A stretch of 64,000 nt of DNA, taken from the NCBI GenBank assembly GCA_965112735.1, contig OZ218951.1:3472001-3536000 (forward strand). Reading direction: 5' to 3'. The notes beneath the pieces are model-generated. The model worked only from the letters and a program-made list of their open reading frames with translations, was not told where the DNA came from and made no database searches. A program made the position numbers and the translations under genes. This DNA comes from Phaeosaccion multiseriatum. Its lineage: Eukaryota; Ochrophyta, other classes. Within the stretch, counting starts at the first letter, position 1, and the number at the start of each line of letters is the position of its first letter. This document shows, in pieces, positions 1 through 24,511 of the stretch.

Positions 1-109
1 CGCACTTGTGCACACACTTACACAAAACACGCACACACACGCACACGCACACGCACACGCACACGCACACACACACACAGCGAGAGCGATAGCCCCCTAA
101 CCCCCTAAC

Positions 110-12424
<12,315 letters not shown>

Positions 12425-12823
12425 TTGGTCACTCTTGCCCTTCCCATTCGAAGGGTGTGCTTCTTCACTACTTCATGCCCACCTATGTTACCAGCTACCT
12501 TCCACCTGCGCTTGTTGCCCTCCCACTCCTGGAGAAAGCTCAACGCGGAAATGGAGGTGCCTGCTGCGGTAGAGTACTGCGGGTAAGAGAGGAGAAGGAA
12601 AACAGCAAAGAGGGAGCCGGAGAGGTGCGTCCACTGCCATTTTTTCCGAAACGCCGAAACGTAACGCCTCGGAAGGCCTGGTTAGTGCGTCTCTGAACTA
12701 TAAGTGACAGCGAGTGGAAGCAGCAAAGCAGAGGGAAGAGACCGGGGGAGCGGAGACAGGGCCGTTGTGCAGAGACCAAGACGAAGAAGGAGAAGAAGAA
12801 AGCAAGGGGAGGGGAAGGAAGTC
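12425..12823. promoter_or_regulatory. Divergent intergenic region, LRRC9-like / membrane protein
   Basis: 399 bp between two start codons facing apart, so it should hold both promoters. I see no TATA box. A short direct repeat of CGAAACG lies near 12647-12662. The assignment rests on position only. Confidence 0.45.
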
Positions 12824-15059
12824 ATGAGTGCAGGAGGCTACGTCGTCAACGCGGCCTGTCCAGATAGCCCAATGTACGTGCTGCACGTGTGTACTGCAGG
12901 AAACTCCAGAGCATGTGGCGCTGACTCGCGTAGCCTTTCATTCTCTCTGGCTCTGCCCTGCTGCTCCCTGCCTCCGTGTTCCAAGCGATGCCCAACTGTG
13001 TTGCCTGTTGCGATGTGAAACGTGCTGCGCTCGAGTAAGGCCTCGCCTGCCCGTACTCAGATGACCGCGAATCTATCTACTGTCGGCCCTTTCTCACTAC
13101 TCCACTCTCTATCCATCGCCCCACTGTCTGTGCTCTCGACCTCTGATCGCAGTGTGGGCATCGGTTTCCAAAATGGAGAACGTTGGGGGAACGTGCTCCG
13201 GATAATCGGAGTCATGTTCATGATGAGCTTCGCCACCCGCATGGATCTCCGATTCATCAAGCGCTACCCTCTCATCTACTTCAACTGGAGCATGTACGTC
13301 GTGTCAAAGTGCTGATATCTGATGTCTCTACCTCCATGTGGAGTCTTCTGCTCAAGGGGCGAGAGGGCGCGAAGTCATGCCCCGGGAAGAGGCAGGTTGA
13401 TTGGCTGCACCTGCGCTCGAAAACCTCCGTCCAATCTTAACGCGCACTGCTCCACCCGTCTACTCGCCCTCCCCCGTTGCTTGATCGATCCCTTTGTACG
13501 GACTGCACTTTGTCCTCCGCGCAGGGGCCTGACGCTAATGGTCCTCCAGCTGCTCATGTCCATCATGGTGCTGAACTGCTGGGCGGGTAAGTAAGACAGT
13601 CAGGCACTGTACTGAAGGGACGGGGGTGGGGTATAGGATTGGGGCGCCCCGACAGAGTCCACGACATCACTCAAACACCGGCCAGTCTGGCTGTCTTCTC
13701 TCTTGCCGTGGAATCGTCTGCTCTACCAGAGCGAGATGGCACTGACGCATGAAGCCTCTCATTCTTTGCTCACTGATTGTCAACATACCCTACTTTGTCC
13801 CCCCCCCCCGTACTCCCTCTTTCCTTCCTTCCTTTGCTTCCTGTCTCCTCCTCCTCCTCCTCCTCCTCCTCCTGGGCCTCCCTGTTTTAGACGAGGAGAC
13901 GAAGAAATTCATCTACGTGCTGAAATTCTTGGAGCTTCTAGTGTCCTCCCTCGTGCCGCTCAGCAGTCTCTGCATTCTCATGGAGCTTGACTCACGAGTG
14001 CACTTTCAGAATACCCAACTCGTGAGGATGTTTGCGCATAGGGTGAGTGATGAGATAGAGAGGAGACGAGGGGAGAGGAGAGGAGAGGAGAGGAGAGGAG
14101 AGGAGGAGGAGAGGAGAGGAGAGGAGAGGAGAGGAGAGGAGGAGGAGAGGAGAGGAGAGGAGAGGAGAGGAGAGGAGAGGAGAGGAGAGGAGAGGAGAGG
14201 AGAGGAGAGGAGAGGAGAGGAGAGGAGAGGAGAGGAGAGGAGAGGAGAGGAGAGGAGAGGAGAGGAGAGGAGAGGAGAGGAGAGGAGAGGAGAGGAGGAG
14301 GAGAGGAGAGAAGAGGAGGAGGAGAGGAGGAGGAGAGGAGAGGAGAGGAGAGGAGAGGAGGAGGAGAGCAGAGGAGAGGAGAGGAGAGGAGAGGAGAGGA
14401 GGAGGAGAGGAGAGAAGAGGAGGAGGAGAGGAGGAGGAGAGGAGAGAAGAGGAGGAGGAGAGGAGGCGGAGAGGAGACGCGAAGCGAGCGCAGCACAGCA
14501 CAGCACTATCTAAGGATGGCAGAGGAGAGGGCTTTGTGGGACCTCCGCTCAAGAAAGGGGCAGCGCAGCGCAGGGAAGGGGAAAGCGCGGTGACACACAC
14601 GTGCCGACCTTACTCGGGCATTGACAACCGCCCCTGTTCTACTGCCGCTCCTTGTCGCTCAAGTCCTCCCTCCCTCCCTCCCTCTCCTCCGCCCTTCCCC
14701 TTCCCTCCCTCTCTCTCTCTCTCTCTCTCTCCCTCTCCCTCTCAGGTGACCATCTCCCTGTCCGTGATCGTGGCTGTTGTGGTCGCCATTGCCAGCGCAG
14801 TGTACTGGAACATGCTCCTGATGACGGGAGGTCAATTTGTGGCGTTCAACTTCGAGGATGCAGACATTGCTCGATGGGTGATGAATTCCTACGTCATCGT
14901 CGGTGAGTGATTAAGGCAGTGAGCGAGGGAGCGAGTGGGGCAGAGAGTAAGGTTCTTTATACACATACAGAGCATGTGCGTCGCTCGCTGGGACCGCCGC
15001 TCACTGCCCTCCTGCATGAGGCCCTTTGGCTTCACCCCTCTCCTTTTGTGTGTGTGTAT

Positions 15060-15101
<42 letters not shown>

Positions 15102-15215
15102 GCGTGGCCCTCGGTGATTCCCAGCACTACATCCCTTTGATCCTCCCCCCGCTCGAGCCCTCCCTTCGCTAACCAACGCTGACGTATGGCAATCAATGGC
15201 ATGGGCACACACACT

Positions 15216-15264
<49 letters not shown>

Positions 15265-16088
15265 ACACCTAGGCGGTTTCATCGCGCCGCTGATGCTAGG
15301 GCTGGTGCTGGACCTTGTGTTCCGTCGCCGAGAGGCCCTAAAGGAGTGCCTGAGAGACGTCGTCGTGGTGAGGCCCCACCTCATGATGTCGGTCGTCGCC
15401 ACCATCGTCGCCCTGTGCACAGGTGTGTGTGGAAGCTTGCCGTGCCCGTTGTGCTTTGCTTTGCTTTGCTTCGCTTCCTCTCTTGTGTACCTAGCTGGGT
15501 GCCTCCCTGGCTGGTCCACTCACTTGGTGCTTGCTTGCTCGCTTGTTGCTTGCCGCTTGCTTGCTTGCCTGTTCTCTTATGCCTTGCTGGGCACTTGGCT
15601 CGCTTGCCCCTACCGACGCCACCACAGCACGGCCGAAGCCTAAGACATCCCCCTCCCCCTGCCCGTCCCCACATTCCTGATGCTTGTGTCGACTCCGGCT
15701 CTCGCCCTTCCTCCCTCCTGCCTCGTGCAACTTGCTGCCAATCAACCAACCAACCAACCACCCACCCACCCAACCAACTGATTCACCAACCTTCGCTCCC
15801 TCCCTCCCTCCCAACCAACCACCACAAGGCACGTTCTCCCTGGTGGATGAGATCGAGCAGTCGGAGGCGACCAACGAGCTCTTCGCAGTGGCCATGACCT
15901 TGCGCTTCACCCAAATCTCTGTCAACGCACAGATTGTCCTCTACTACCTGCCCGGCCTCGAAGCCGTAGCCCATCCTGACACCAGGCACCGAGGCAGCGC
16001 ATCGGCCGGCACCAAGGCTCTTCTCTCCGCCACAGGGGACGGCAAGCAATCGGCTTCGGTCGTCCCGGAGCCTGTGGAGAAGGCCTGA
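12824..16088 (+). CDS. Multi-pass membrane protein of unknown family
   Basis: Seven exons join in phase: 12824-12873, 13153-13293, 13525-13586, 13891-14042, 14746-14902, 15273-15422 and 15829-16088 (323 residues, ending in a TGA stop). Hydrophobic segments include LTLMVLQLLMSIMVLNCWA, FIYVLKFLELLVSSLVPL, ISLSVIVAVVVAIASAVYW, FIAPLMLGLVLDLVF and HLMMSVVATIVALC, suggesting five to seven membrane spans. A hydrophilic tail of about 45 residues follows LYYLPGLEAVA. The first exon is the weakest part of the model; it uses a GTACGT donor at 12874. I do not recognise the family, and transport or signalling cannot be chosen from sequence. The gene is divergent from the LRRC9-like gene and convergent with sulfite oxidase. 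Confidence 0.65.
14066..14475. repeat. (GGAGA)n minisatellite
   Basis: About 400 bp of GAGAG/GGAGA in intron 4 of the membrane-protein gene, starting about 25 bp after the donor. It creates an artefactual Arg-Gly-Glu-Glu open frame. Confidence 0.95.
15196..15268. repeat. (CA)n microsatellite
   Basis: CA dinucleotide run just before the acceptor of exon 15273-15422; a matching GT run lies at about 15049-15095 in the same intron, so the two could pair in the transcript. Confidence 0.9.
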
Positions 16089-16586
16089 GCCGAAGGCTTT
16101 GAACGGAAGGCCTGAACTAAACGTCTGAGCCTCTGAAGGACGGGCGAGGTGTGGTGGTGACGCTCGGTGCTCCGTTTTGTGTATGTGAGCGCATGAGTGC
16201 GTGCGTGAGTGCGTGCGCCACACAGCCTCGGCTGGCTGTGAGAGAGCGAGGGTGACCAGCGTAGAGGGACGGAGACGTCTGACCTCCTGCGCATGGACGC
16301 AGAGGGCCCAGAGTATCTGTCGCCTTCTCCCCATAGTCAAGCGTGAGACGTGCCCCTTTGTGTCTAGCAAGGCTAGCCATAGCTGGCTTGCGTTTATGCT
16401 TAGAGTAGAGCCCGTGAGTGTATGTTTGTGATACATGTTACGTGTTGATGTGTCTGTTTCTGTGATCTGTGTTTCATGCCTTGTTGAGTGGCCCCGGTTG
16501 AGGCGGTTTCAGTCTCGTGTTGGGAAGTTCGATCATCCTAGGCCCCCTTTTGTATGTGTCTCTCTAGTAGAAGAACATACCAAGCA

Positions 16587-16620
<34 letters not shown>

Positions 16621-17411
16621 GAAAAGGAAAGAAGAGAAGAGAAGAGAATGACCTTGGCCTTCTTCTCAGCGCTCAGAGCGAACATTCTGTCGCCCTTTTC
16701 GCTCGATTCGCGCACTCGGACTCGGCACCAGTTAAGAGAGGCGCCAGCAGACTATAGTGGAGGGAGGAGGGGTGAGGCTTCTCCTTATTGGCCAAGTTAA
16801 CCACAGTGCGGCATTTGGGGAGTGCTCCGTGGAGTCGTGGTGTAAGACATGCGCGTCTGGACGACACCCAAGGCCAAGTGAGTGCCTACCTACCCAAACG
16901 CCTCGCCCACCCCTCCCTCTCTCTGTGCATCTCAGTTTAGTTTCAGTTGTCTGTGTGGCTCTTCTCTTGCCGACCCGTGTGGGACAGCGCAGGGCGACCT
17001 GCAGTGAGTGAGCGAGGGAGGGAGGGAGGGAGCAAGCATCGTACTCACATAGAGAGCGGCGCCTTTAGGCTTCGAGAAGGAAGGAAGGAAGGAAGGAAGG
17101 AAGGAAGGAAGGAAGGAAGGAAGGAAGGAAGGAAGGAAGGAAGGAAGGAAGGAAGGAAGGAAAGAAGGAGGGGCTCGTATTCCTGGGACTTAAACTAGCG
17201 ACAGCCCTCTTTCTGATAACAAAAGTATGTACATAAAACTCCTTAACAAAAAAAACAATACTTGGTACAAAGTACGTATCTCGTCCACGTCCTCCCCCTA
17301 CTCGCCAAACATGGAGGGAAGATGAAGATATCACTGCGCTCCTCCTCCCCTCCCTTACCCCTCCTCCGTCCTCTGTATAACCACCTTGTGCACACCGTGT
17401 GCCAGTTGTTA
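16089..17411. other. Convergent intergenic region
   Basis: Lies between the stops of the membrane protein (+) and sulfite oxidase (-). It contains an ATCA tetranucleotide run (about 16587-16620) and an AAGG run (17076-17161). No convincing gene is seen; it probably supplies both 3' UTRs and terminators. Confidence 0.6.
17076..17161. repeat. (AAGG)n microsatellite
   Basis: About 21 perfect tetranucleotide copies in the convergent intergenic gap. Confidence 0.97.
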
Positions 17412-19843
17412 CTACTCGTCCTCCTCCTCCACCCTGAGAGGCACCTTGTGCCAGTTGTTGGCAAGCACCCCTCTGAGGTTCCAGAAGGGCGCAATTGTCT
17501 CGGGCTGCACATTGTAAGAGCTGTCGGTAGCCTTACACATGAGCTGAATGCCCCCCTCCTCCCCCCCTCCTCCCTGGCTGCCGCCCTTACCCACAGGCAT
17601 GGGCATGTCTACCTCCCAAGGAGTCCAGGCCTGCGAAGGGGCGGAACAGGGCGCGGTGTGTGTGTGTGTGTGTGTGTGTGTATAGCGGGGGGGCGGGGGT
17701 CACCAGAGTGACGTGATGATAGAACAGAGTCCCGTCTCCCGCCCCCACGCCCCCTCCCCTCACCTCACCTCGCCTTCCCCTCCTCTGCCCATCAACTGCC
17801 ATCCCTCCCCCTCCCCCTCCCCCTCGCCTTCCCTCTCCATCCACTGCCATCCCCTCCCATCACCTCCCCACTCACCCATGTGCGATGAAGAGGCTGGCCT
17901 GTGGGAGCGAGCTTTGCTGTGACCCATGTGTCCCCCCCGTCCGAGGACACGTCCACCCTCACGATACCCCGGCCCCCTCCGCTCCATGCATAGCCCTTCA
18001 CGGGGATGCTATCGGAGTAGGGAGACACCGCTGAGCCCTGCGGTGGGGAGGGGAGGGCAGGAAGGGTTACACAGCGAAAGCAAGACGTAAGAGAGGGGGC
18101 GAGGGAGGGTGCGAGGCAACATGCATAAGCCAACAGGAGCTCTCTCCCTCTGTCTCATTGTGTGCGTCTCTCGCTCTCTCCGTGTGTGCCTCTCTCTCTC
18201 TGTGTGTGTGTGTCTCTCTCTCTCTGTGTGGGTAGACAGAGCTTGCACACTGCTGCAGTACACGAACTACCACAGAGCCTTCACACCGTTCCCAGTAAAG
18301 TAAAAGGGGCACAATGCACCGCCCCATCCCGTGGGCTTCGCTTCCCCTCCCCACCAAACAGAGGACAGACCGCAGCGGAGCTTTTGCCTGACTGAACGAC
18401 TGACTGACTCGCTGCCTGTCTGAGTGACTGATCGACTGACTGATTGACTGACCTCAGTGGGGGAGCAGATGGCGGACGTTACGGGCATCTCCTGAATAGC
18501 AGGGGCGGACTCGAAATCCACGTTGTCCCAGTCCACTGTATGGTGTTTGTAGTACACGCGTATGGCACACGGGTTCAACAAGAGGTACAGGGGGGCACAA
18601 GGAGGGGACACATGGCAAGGCAGGCAGGCAGGCAGGCGGGCAGGCAGGGGGAGGGAGGGGAAGGGAGGGGTAGGTGAGGGTCAGGGCAAGCCAAGTGAGA
18701 AGAAAGAGAGAGCCAGTGCTGCACGTTGGCAAGGCCAAAGAGCGCGGACTGAAAAGCGAATGCATATTTACACTTCATCTTCGCAGGTAGCGACGGAAGA
18801 GACGAGAGAAGAGAGAACGGGGAAGAGAGCGTGTCTAATTGAAGGCACTCACTCACTCACTCACTCACTCACTCACTCACTCACCGTTGGGACTGAAGCC
18901 TTTGTAGTCCTTCTTCTGCCAATGGTTGTCGCTCTCCTCAGTGCTGGCGGTCACCTTGCCCAGCCACTTGACGTTGCGTGCCCCCGTCACGCCGGGCACG
19001 ATGAGGCGCACGGGGAAGCCTTGCGATGCCATAGAGCGATATATTATAATAAGATGCAAGAATAAGATAAAATAGTACTACAAGTAAGAAAGAGGGGAGA
19101 GATATATAAGAATGGCAAAAGGCGTAAGAGGAGCACAGGGCATACGGCACCATAAGGCACAAGGAAGCCTTGGGAAAGGGCAATCATAGGGACGGCCCCC
19201 CGTGTCCTGACACCAGTCGCTCCACCCCTCACGCCCTTCACCTGCCTCATCCCTCACCGTGATCTCTGGGCACGTCCTCTCCGTTCATCTCAAAGGCGAG
19301 AATCACGTCTCCCTGCCTGTCCACCGCCTTGTGTGCGGGGATGGATGCCCCGTAGCAGGTCGTAAGATCTCTGTCGAGGCCCTCGAACTGAACGTGTTGT
19401 ATTCTGCCCGGCGCTCCGTCGTCGCTGTCTGCATCAACGTCCATGCCTGCAGAGGCCAGCACATCACGCAGACGCACTCCTGCGATGGATGTTTGTGGGG
19501 GGGGGGGGGGAGCGGGGGGGAGGGGCGAAGGGAGGGAGAGTAGAGTCAGCGCGGAGGATAACGAGGGCAGCAGTTGGTGATACAACTTCTACAGAGCCCC
19601 CTCTCCCCCCTCCTCTCTCCCTCCCCCCCCTTGCCCCTCACCTGTCCACTCGGCAGTGCTGATGGCAGTGAAGCTCCAATTGAGACCTTTGACGGCCTTG
19701 ACAGGTGTCATTTGATTGCGTCTGTTGCCGGCGCACTGAACGCTGCTCACCACCTTGACGTGTTGGTAATTCGCCTTGAGGTCGGCCAAAGAGAGCTTGA
19801 GGGGCTGCTTAGAGGAACCCTCCACCCCCACCTCCAGCTGAGG

Positions 19844-19878
<35 letters not shown>

Positions 19879-22233
19879 CACACACACACACGCACACAAA
19901 GCGTTTATACAGGAGAGCGTGAAGGCGAGAACGAGAGAGAGGGAGAGGGGGGGGGAAGAAAGGCAGGGAGGCAGGGAGGGAGAGGGAGGGAAGGACGGAG
20001 AGTGGTGAAGAGGCAAGGCCAGGCAAAACAAGACAAGCCAAGGCAGAAATGCCTCCTCCTTCCTTCGCCCCTTCTTCCCCTCCCCTCTCCTCCCTCCCCC
20101 CCCTCTCCTTCCCTCCCCCCACCTCCCCACCTCATATGTATTCGGATCAATGTTGGGCACAGGGAGGTGATTGCGGACGTAGAACAGATCGTTCGGTGTG
20201 ATGAAACCCGCGTCGATGAGCAGCTCGGAGGGGGGCTCGGCGTTGAAGGGCTTGGCGGAGTTGATGGTGAAGGCGGGGTGACGCAAAGGGTCGCCGGAGA
20301 ATGGGTCTGACTCATCGACGGGTAACGCGCTGGGTACCTGTGGGAGGGGAGGGGAGGAGAGGCAGAGACAGACGGCTCAGGTGCCTTCCCTTCCGCCTCC
20401 TTTCCCGCTTGCCCTCACGACCCTCAAAAGCGCCGTCACGCCACAGCACGCCCCCACGCCCCATGCACACACACACACGCCCACGCCACGGCAGATGGCA
20501 GCTCATGCACACGCTGATACACCACACTCCACAGACATGCCCCGGCCGTGCAGGGAGAGGGACGCACGGGTACATACATACATGCACCCACTCATTCAGA
20601 GAAGGCCACTCTCGTCTTGCCTTGTCCTCTCTCTCCCTCTCACTACTCATCATTCGCCTGTTTCTCCCTCTCACTACTCATCATTCGCCTGTCTCTCCCT
20701 CTCTCTCTCTCTCCCTCTCTGTCTCCTCCCTCCACTCCCTCCCTCCCTCACCATATCCTCCTCTGGCAGAGTGCCGATGCGGAGTCCCTCGAGGATGCCC
20801 TTGACGTCTTCGCTGTTGTGCACGGCGTACAGCTTCCAGAACGGCTCGATGGACCCGCCTGAGCAGGGCAGGGCAGGGCAGTTGGTGATACCGGGCAGGG
20901 CAGGGCAGAGCAGAGCAGAGCAGAGCAGAGAGAAAGGGGGGGGGGATAGCGGGGCCCAGGAGGGGAAGGAGGAGGAGGAGGAGGAGGAGGAGAAGGAGGA
21001 GGAGGAGGATGAGGAGCAGGAGGAGGAGAAGGAGGTGGGTAGGAGAGGGGGGAAGCCTAATCTCGAGAAGCAGGGACACGCACAGCTCCATCGATATTTT
21101 CCCATTCCTCATCAGCGCTCTGCCTCCATCCCTCCCTCCCTTCGCCTCTTCGCTCCATCTCCCTCCACTCCCTCCCTCCCTGATACTCCCTCCCTCCCTC
21201 CCTCCCTGATACTCCCTCTCCGCCCTCCCTCGCTCACCGGCGGCCATCATGATCCTCTTGGCTCCTCCAGGATGGCCTCTCGCAAACTCCGTAATGTCGT
21301 ACACGCCATCCTTGTACGTGACCCATACGCCCGTCTCGGGAGTGCAGTGCTCGGCCACCTCCGCCCTCGAAATGGTTCTGTACAAGGCCGTACTGTCCCC
21401 TCCCTCTGCGGCCGAGCACTGAGCGGTCTTGTCCCCCCCCACGCCTTTAAGCACCTTCTGCTTGCTGACCTCCCCTGTTACGGGGTCTACCACTCGGTCG
21501 CCTCGCATCATGAGGAACACTGGATGGAGCAAGGCCACGTAGGGGATGCAGCAAGAGAGAGAGAGAAAGAGAGAGAGAGAAAGACAGGCAGACAGGAGGG
21601 GGGGCATGTCAAGACAGATGGGGGCGCCAGGGTTACCAAAACAAACAAAAACAAAGCCAAGCAACAAGAGAGAGAGGGGGGGGGGGGCAGGGGGGAAATG
21701 GGGAAGGGGCATGCGAGGATAGATGGGGCGTCCACAAAAATAAACACAAACAAAACAAAGACAGATACTTGTGCCCTTACACTCATCCTCTTCCCTCCAT
21801 TCTCCTCACCTGCAGTAGAAGTCACGCTCACGACAACAAACACGACTCCCACGAAAGACGGATCCCAAGGTATGGCCAACGGGGTAGTTCTCCGGCTCGC
21901 TCCAGCAGAGGCGGGGCTCGGGTGGGGGGCGACAACCCTCGCGCCGGGGTTGCCGCTCCCTTTTCCGTCAAACCTTCGCACTCTTCGGCCACTTCTGCTC
22001 CTGCTACCGCGGCTGCTGCTTGTGGTGCTGCTGTTTCTACTACTGGTACGGAGGGATTGGAGGCGTGCAGTCGCAGAGCCGGGGCATTTAGAGCACCCCG
22101 AGAGCCCACTAAAGCTGCTCCTGCTGCCCCCCGTCCCCGCCTTCCTAAGCCCCGCGGAGCTGCTACATCTGCCGCTGTTGAGGGAAGCCTTTCCCCCACT
22201 CTTCAGCGCCCAGGCGAAGGACCTCGACAACAT
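17412..22233 (-). CDS. SUOX: Sulfite oxidase (cytochrome b5 + molybdopterin domains)
   Basis: Ten exons: 22233-21810, 21519-21238, 20858-20752, 20337-20131, 19837-19642, 19479-19258, 19019-18885, 18535-18453, 18037-17876 and 17630-17412 (678 residues). The enzyme oxidises sulfite to sulfate and passes electrons to cytochrome c. The N-terminus, [17 protein letters not shown], is Arg/Ser-rich and suits mitochondrial import. A cytochrome b5 domain follows, with heme ligands in [11 protein letters not shown] and YAVHN. The molybdenum domain includes [10 protein letters not shown] with the Mo-ligand Cys, then DYKGFSPN, a dimerisation domain with [19 protein letters not shown] and the terminal [18 protein letters not shown]. 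All core motifs are present and the order is that of animal-type sulfite oxidase. The 141-residue exon-1 leader is long and low-complexity. Confidence 0.95.
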
Positions 22234-22576
22234 CCTTTGGCAGCAGCGATAGCAGCTCTTTTGGGGTGCGGCTTTTTTTATGTTTATTGACTTACTGCTC
22301 CTTATTTTTCCAATTCCTTCTCCTCCTCCTCCTTTCTCATGTGTCATAATGTCCTCTTCAAAGTGGTTATAATAGGACTTTAATAAGCGGTGTTGTATGC
22401 CTGTAGACGCACGCGCCCCCACACGCACCCTTGGGTGTGAAGCTCGGGGGCTTTTGTCTGGCCGTTTGGGAAGCAAGATCTGAGAATTTGAGAATTTGAT
22501 TGTAAGCATTACCAAGGAGCACAAGATGTCTCCCATTGCTCCCTGAAGGGCCTTTACGGTCTACCACAGCCCTAGG
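22234..22576. promoter_or_regulatory. Divergent intergenic region, SUOX / piggyBac-like gene
   Basis: 343 bp between facing-apart starts, with an AT-rich patch (about 22263-22310). No clear TATA box or operator is recognised; the role is inferred from position. Confidence 0.4.
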
Positions 22577-24511
22577 GTGACGGGGTCTCGGGGTGAGGGA
22601 GGGCCAGGGAGGGGGGTGCTTCAGCGGCCAGGCTGTCGGCTGCCGTTGGCAGGCTGTGGCTCAGCCCAGTTGTACGTAATGGCGCGCGACATTGTCCATG
22701 TCTGCTGCAGCTCTAAGATGCAAAAGCACAGACTCAGTTGCCGTGAGCACCCCCCATCGAACGACCAACAGGGGGAAGGCGGCAGCAGCTTCGTTGGCGG
22801 GGACGGGGCAGTGGCACAGGCTGCTGGTGGGCAGGCGGCGACACCAGCTCCCAAACAGGCAAGCGCGACAGAGCAGCGGCGGCGGCAAGCAGCGGAGGAG
22901 CAGTGGAATGTCGACCCGGATTGCCCCCTAGTTCTGGTCATGGAGAAGGCTTTTAAGGGTGTTACGACAGACGAGAGCGCCCAGGCGTCGGCAGAGGGCA
23001 TTGCTCAGGGCCTGGGGACCGCCCTCCGGACGGGCGAGACGGATGGCCGTCCGGGAAACGTGCTGAGGACCCTGATGAGGCGCCTCATCCCTGTCTTGTG
23101 TGAGAATACGAACATCGGCCTCTCGGTAGAGGATTCCGTCAGCAGCGAGGAGTTCCTGCGATGGATTGCTCACTGGGTGTTTCTGGGCACTACAAAGGTT
23201 TCGTTGGCCACCGCCTTCGAAGACCTGGCAATTTTAGCGGACATCACTCCTATGACGGTGGAGCGCTTCAGGTTCATCTGGCAGCATGTGAAGCCCTTCA
23301 AGGCCGACAGAGCAACGGTGAGTAGCTGTGTGTTGGCCGAGGGCCTTTTTTCGAGTTGAGTTGCTGTGTGCAGTGCGCTGCTTTGGACTGAGTGCGTGGA
23401 CGTAGACGCGCGTACCCCCCCCCCCCCCCCGTGTCCAGTCCTTTTGATCTGCTCTCCTCACTCCTGTCGTTGCTCGCTGTGAATCCTCCTGCCCACGCCG
23501 CTCTCCGCCAGTCCTCAGGCAACACCGGGGACAGTCAGGCGGACGACTTCGAACAGGTCGCACTGGACCGTAACATGAAGGCGGCGAGGAGTCTCAACTC
23601 GCGCAAGAGAGGCAGGGAGGGCCATTGCAACGACGCGCTCGCAGGGAGCGAGCTTAACGTATTCGACTCTGCGCGGGCAGCCGCGGTCGAGGTTCTGCAG
23701 GACACGGAGCCGCGAACTTCGGCGCCCACGGAATCTCCAGGAAAGGTGTCGCATGGGTGGACTACCACCCTGACCGGCAGGGCCTTCGACGATGCTCGTC
23801 GGACGGCCAGGGAGATGGAGAGCGGGCATAAGCGCAATCGCATAGATGCATTCAACGAGCCCACCCTGCGCAAACTCCGGTGCGTCGAATTCCAACAGCA
23901 GAGAAAACGATTTGTCCCCGAGATGGGAGAGGGAGGGAAGGGGGCGGTGCTATGAGAGTAACTAAACTAGTTGCCCTCCGCGTTCACAGTCACTACGGGC
24001 TGGCCCCGGCTCGCCAACCGCCCCACTCGATGTCCCCTCCTAACCCTTAAACCCCACGGCTCTAACCATATCCCACTGGCCCACTCTTCCTTCTCGCTTG
24101 TCCTTTCTCTCCAACCATGCCAACGCGCACAGGACGGGGGGTGGGTGCCATACTTTCCGGTCAACCCCGGGCCAGAAGCAGCGCCGTTGCGTCTTGTGCG
24201 ACAAGGGAAAGACAACGAGGATGTGTGTGATATGCTGCGTGCCTCTGTGTCAAATCCAGAGGAAAGGGGTGCCGAGGAACTGTGACGCACGATGGCATTC
24301 CGTCAAGAAGCTCGAGAGAGCAAAGCCGGGCAAGAAGCGGGAGGCGGGAAACGACGGTGCGCTGACCAAAGCAAGCGGCGAGGGGGGGGGCAGGGGGGCT
24401 TCGTCGGGTGAGGGTGCGAGTGCGAGCAGCTCCGACTCGTCTTCTGACTCGGAGGACGGGGAGCCGTCGAGCCTCTCGGCGTCGGGGTCTCATCGCGGAG
24501 GGAATGGATAG
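22577..24511 (+). CDS. PiggyBac-transposase-like protein, catalytic core not seen
   Basis: Three exons (22577-23317, 23512-23879, 24133-24511) join in phase to about 495 residues; an alternative start is the Met at 22679. Exon 1 ends with EEFLRWIAHWVFLGTTK and then MTVERFRFIWQHVKPF. This resembles the N-terminal part of the piggyBac DDE_Tnp_1_7 domain (FlG..L.MG.....RF..I...L.F). Exon 3 carries a Cys-rich finger, RRCVLCDKGKTTRMCVICC, then VPLC and CDARWHS, like the C-terminal zinc finger of piggyBac proteins. The intervening exon 2 shows no DDD catalytic motifs that I can find. It is therefore a domesticated or degenerate derivative, or a coincidental resemblance. No terminal inverted repeats with TTAA were located. 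Function unknown. Confidence 0.5.

Noticed and set aside
13749-14600. Frames of repeated RGEER and LLSSP
   Set aside because: GGAGA array in an intron.
20381-22252. 623-codon plus-strand frame
   Set aside because: Antisense to well-supported sulfite oxidase exons and introns; low-complexity and no domain.
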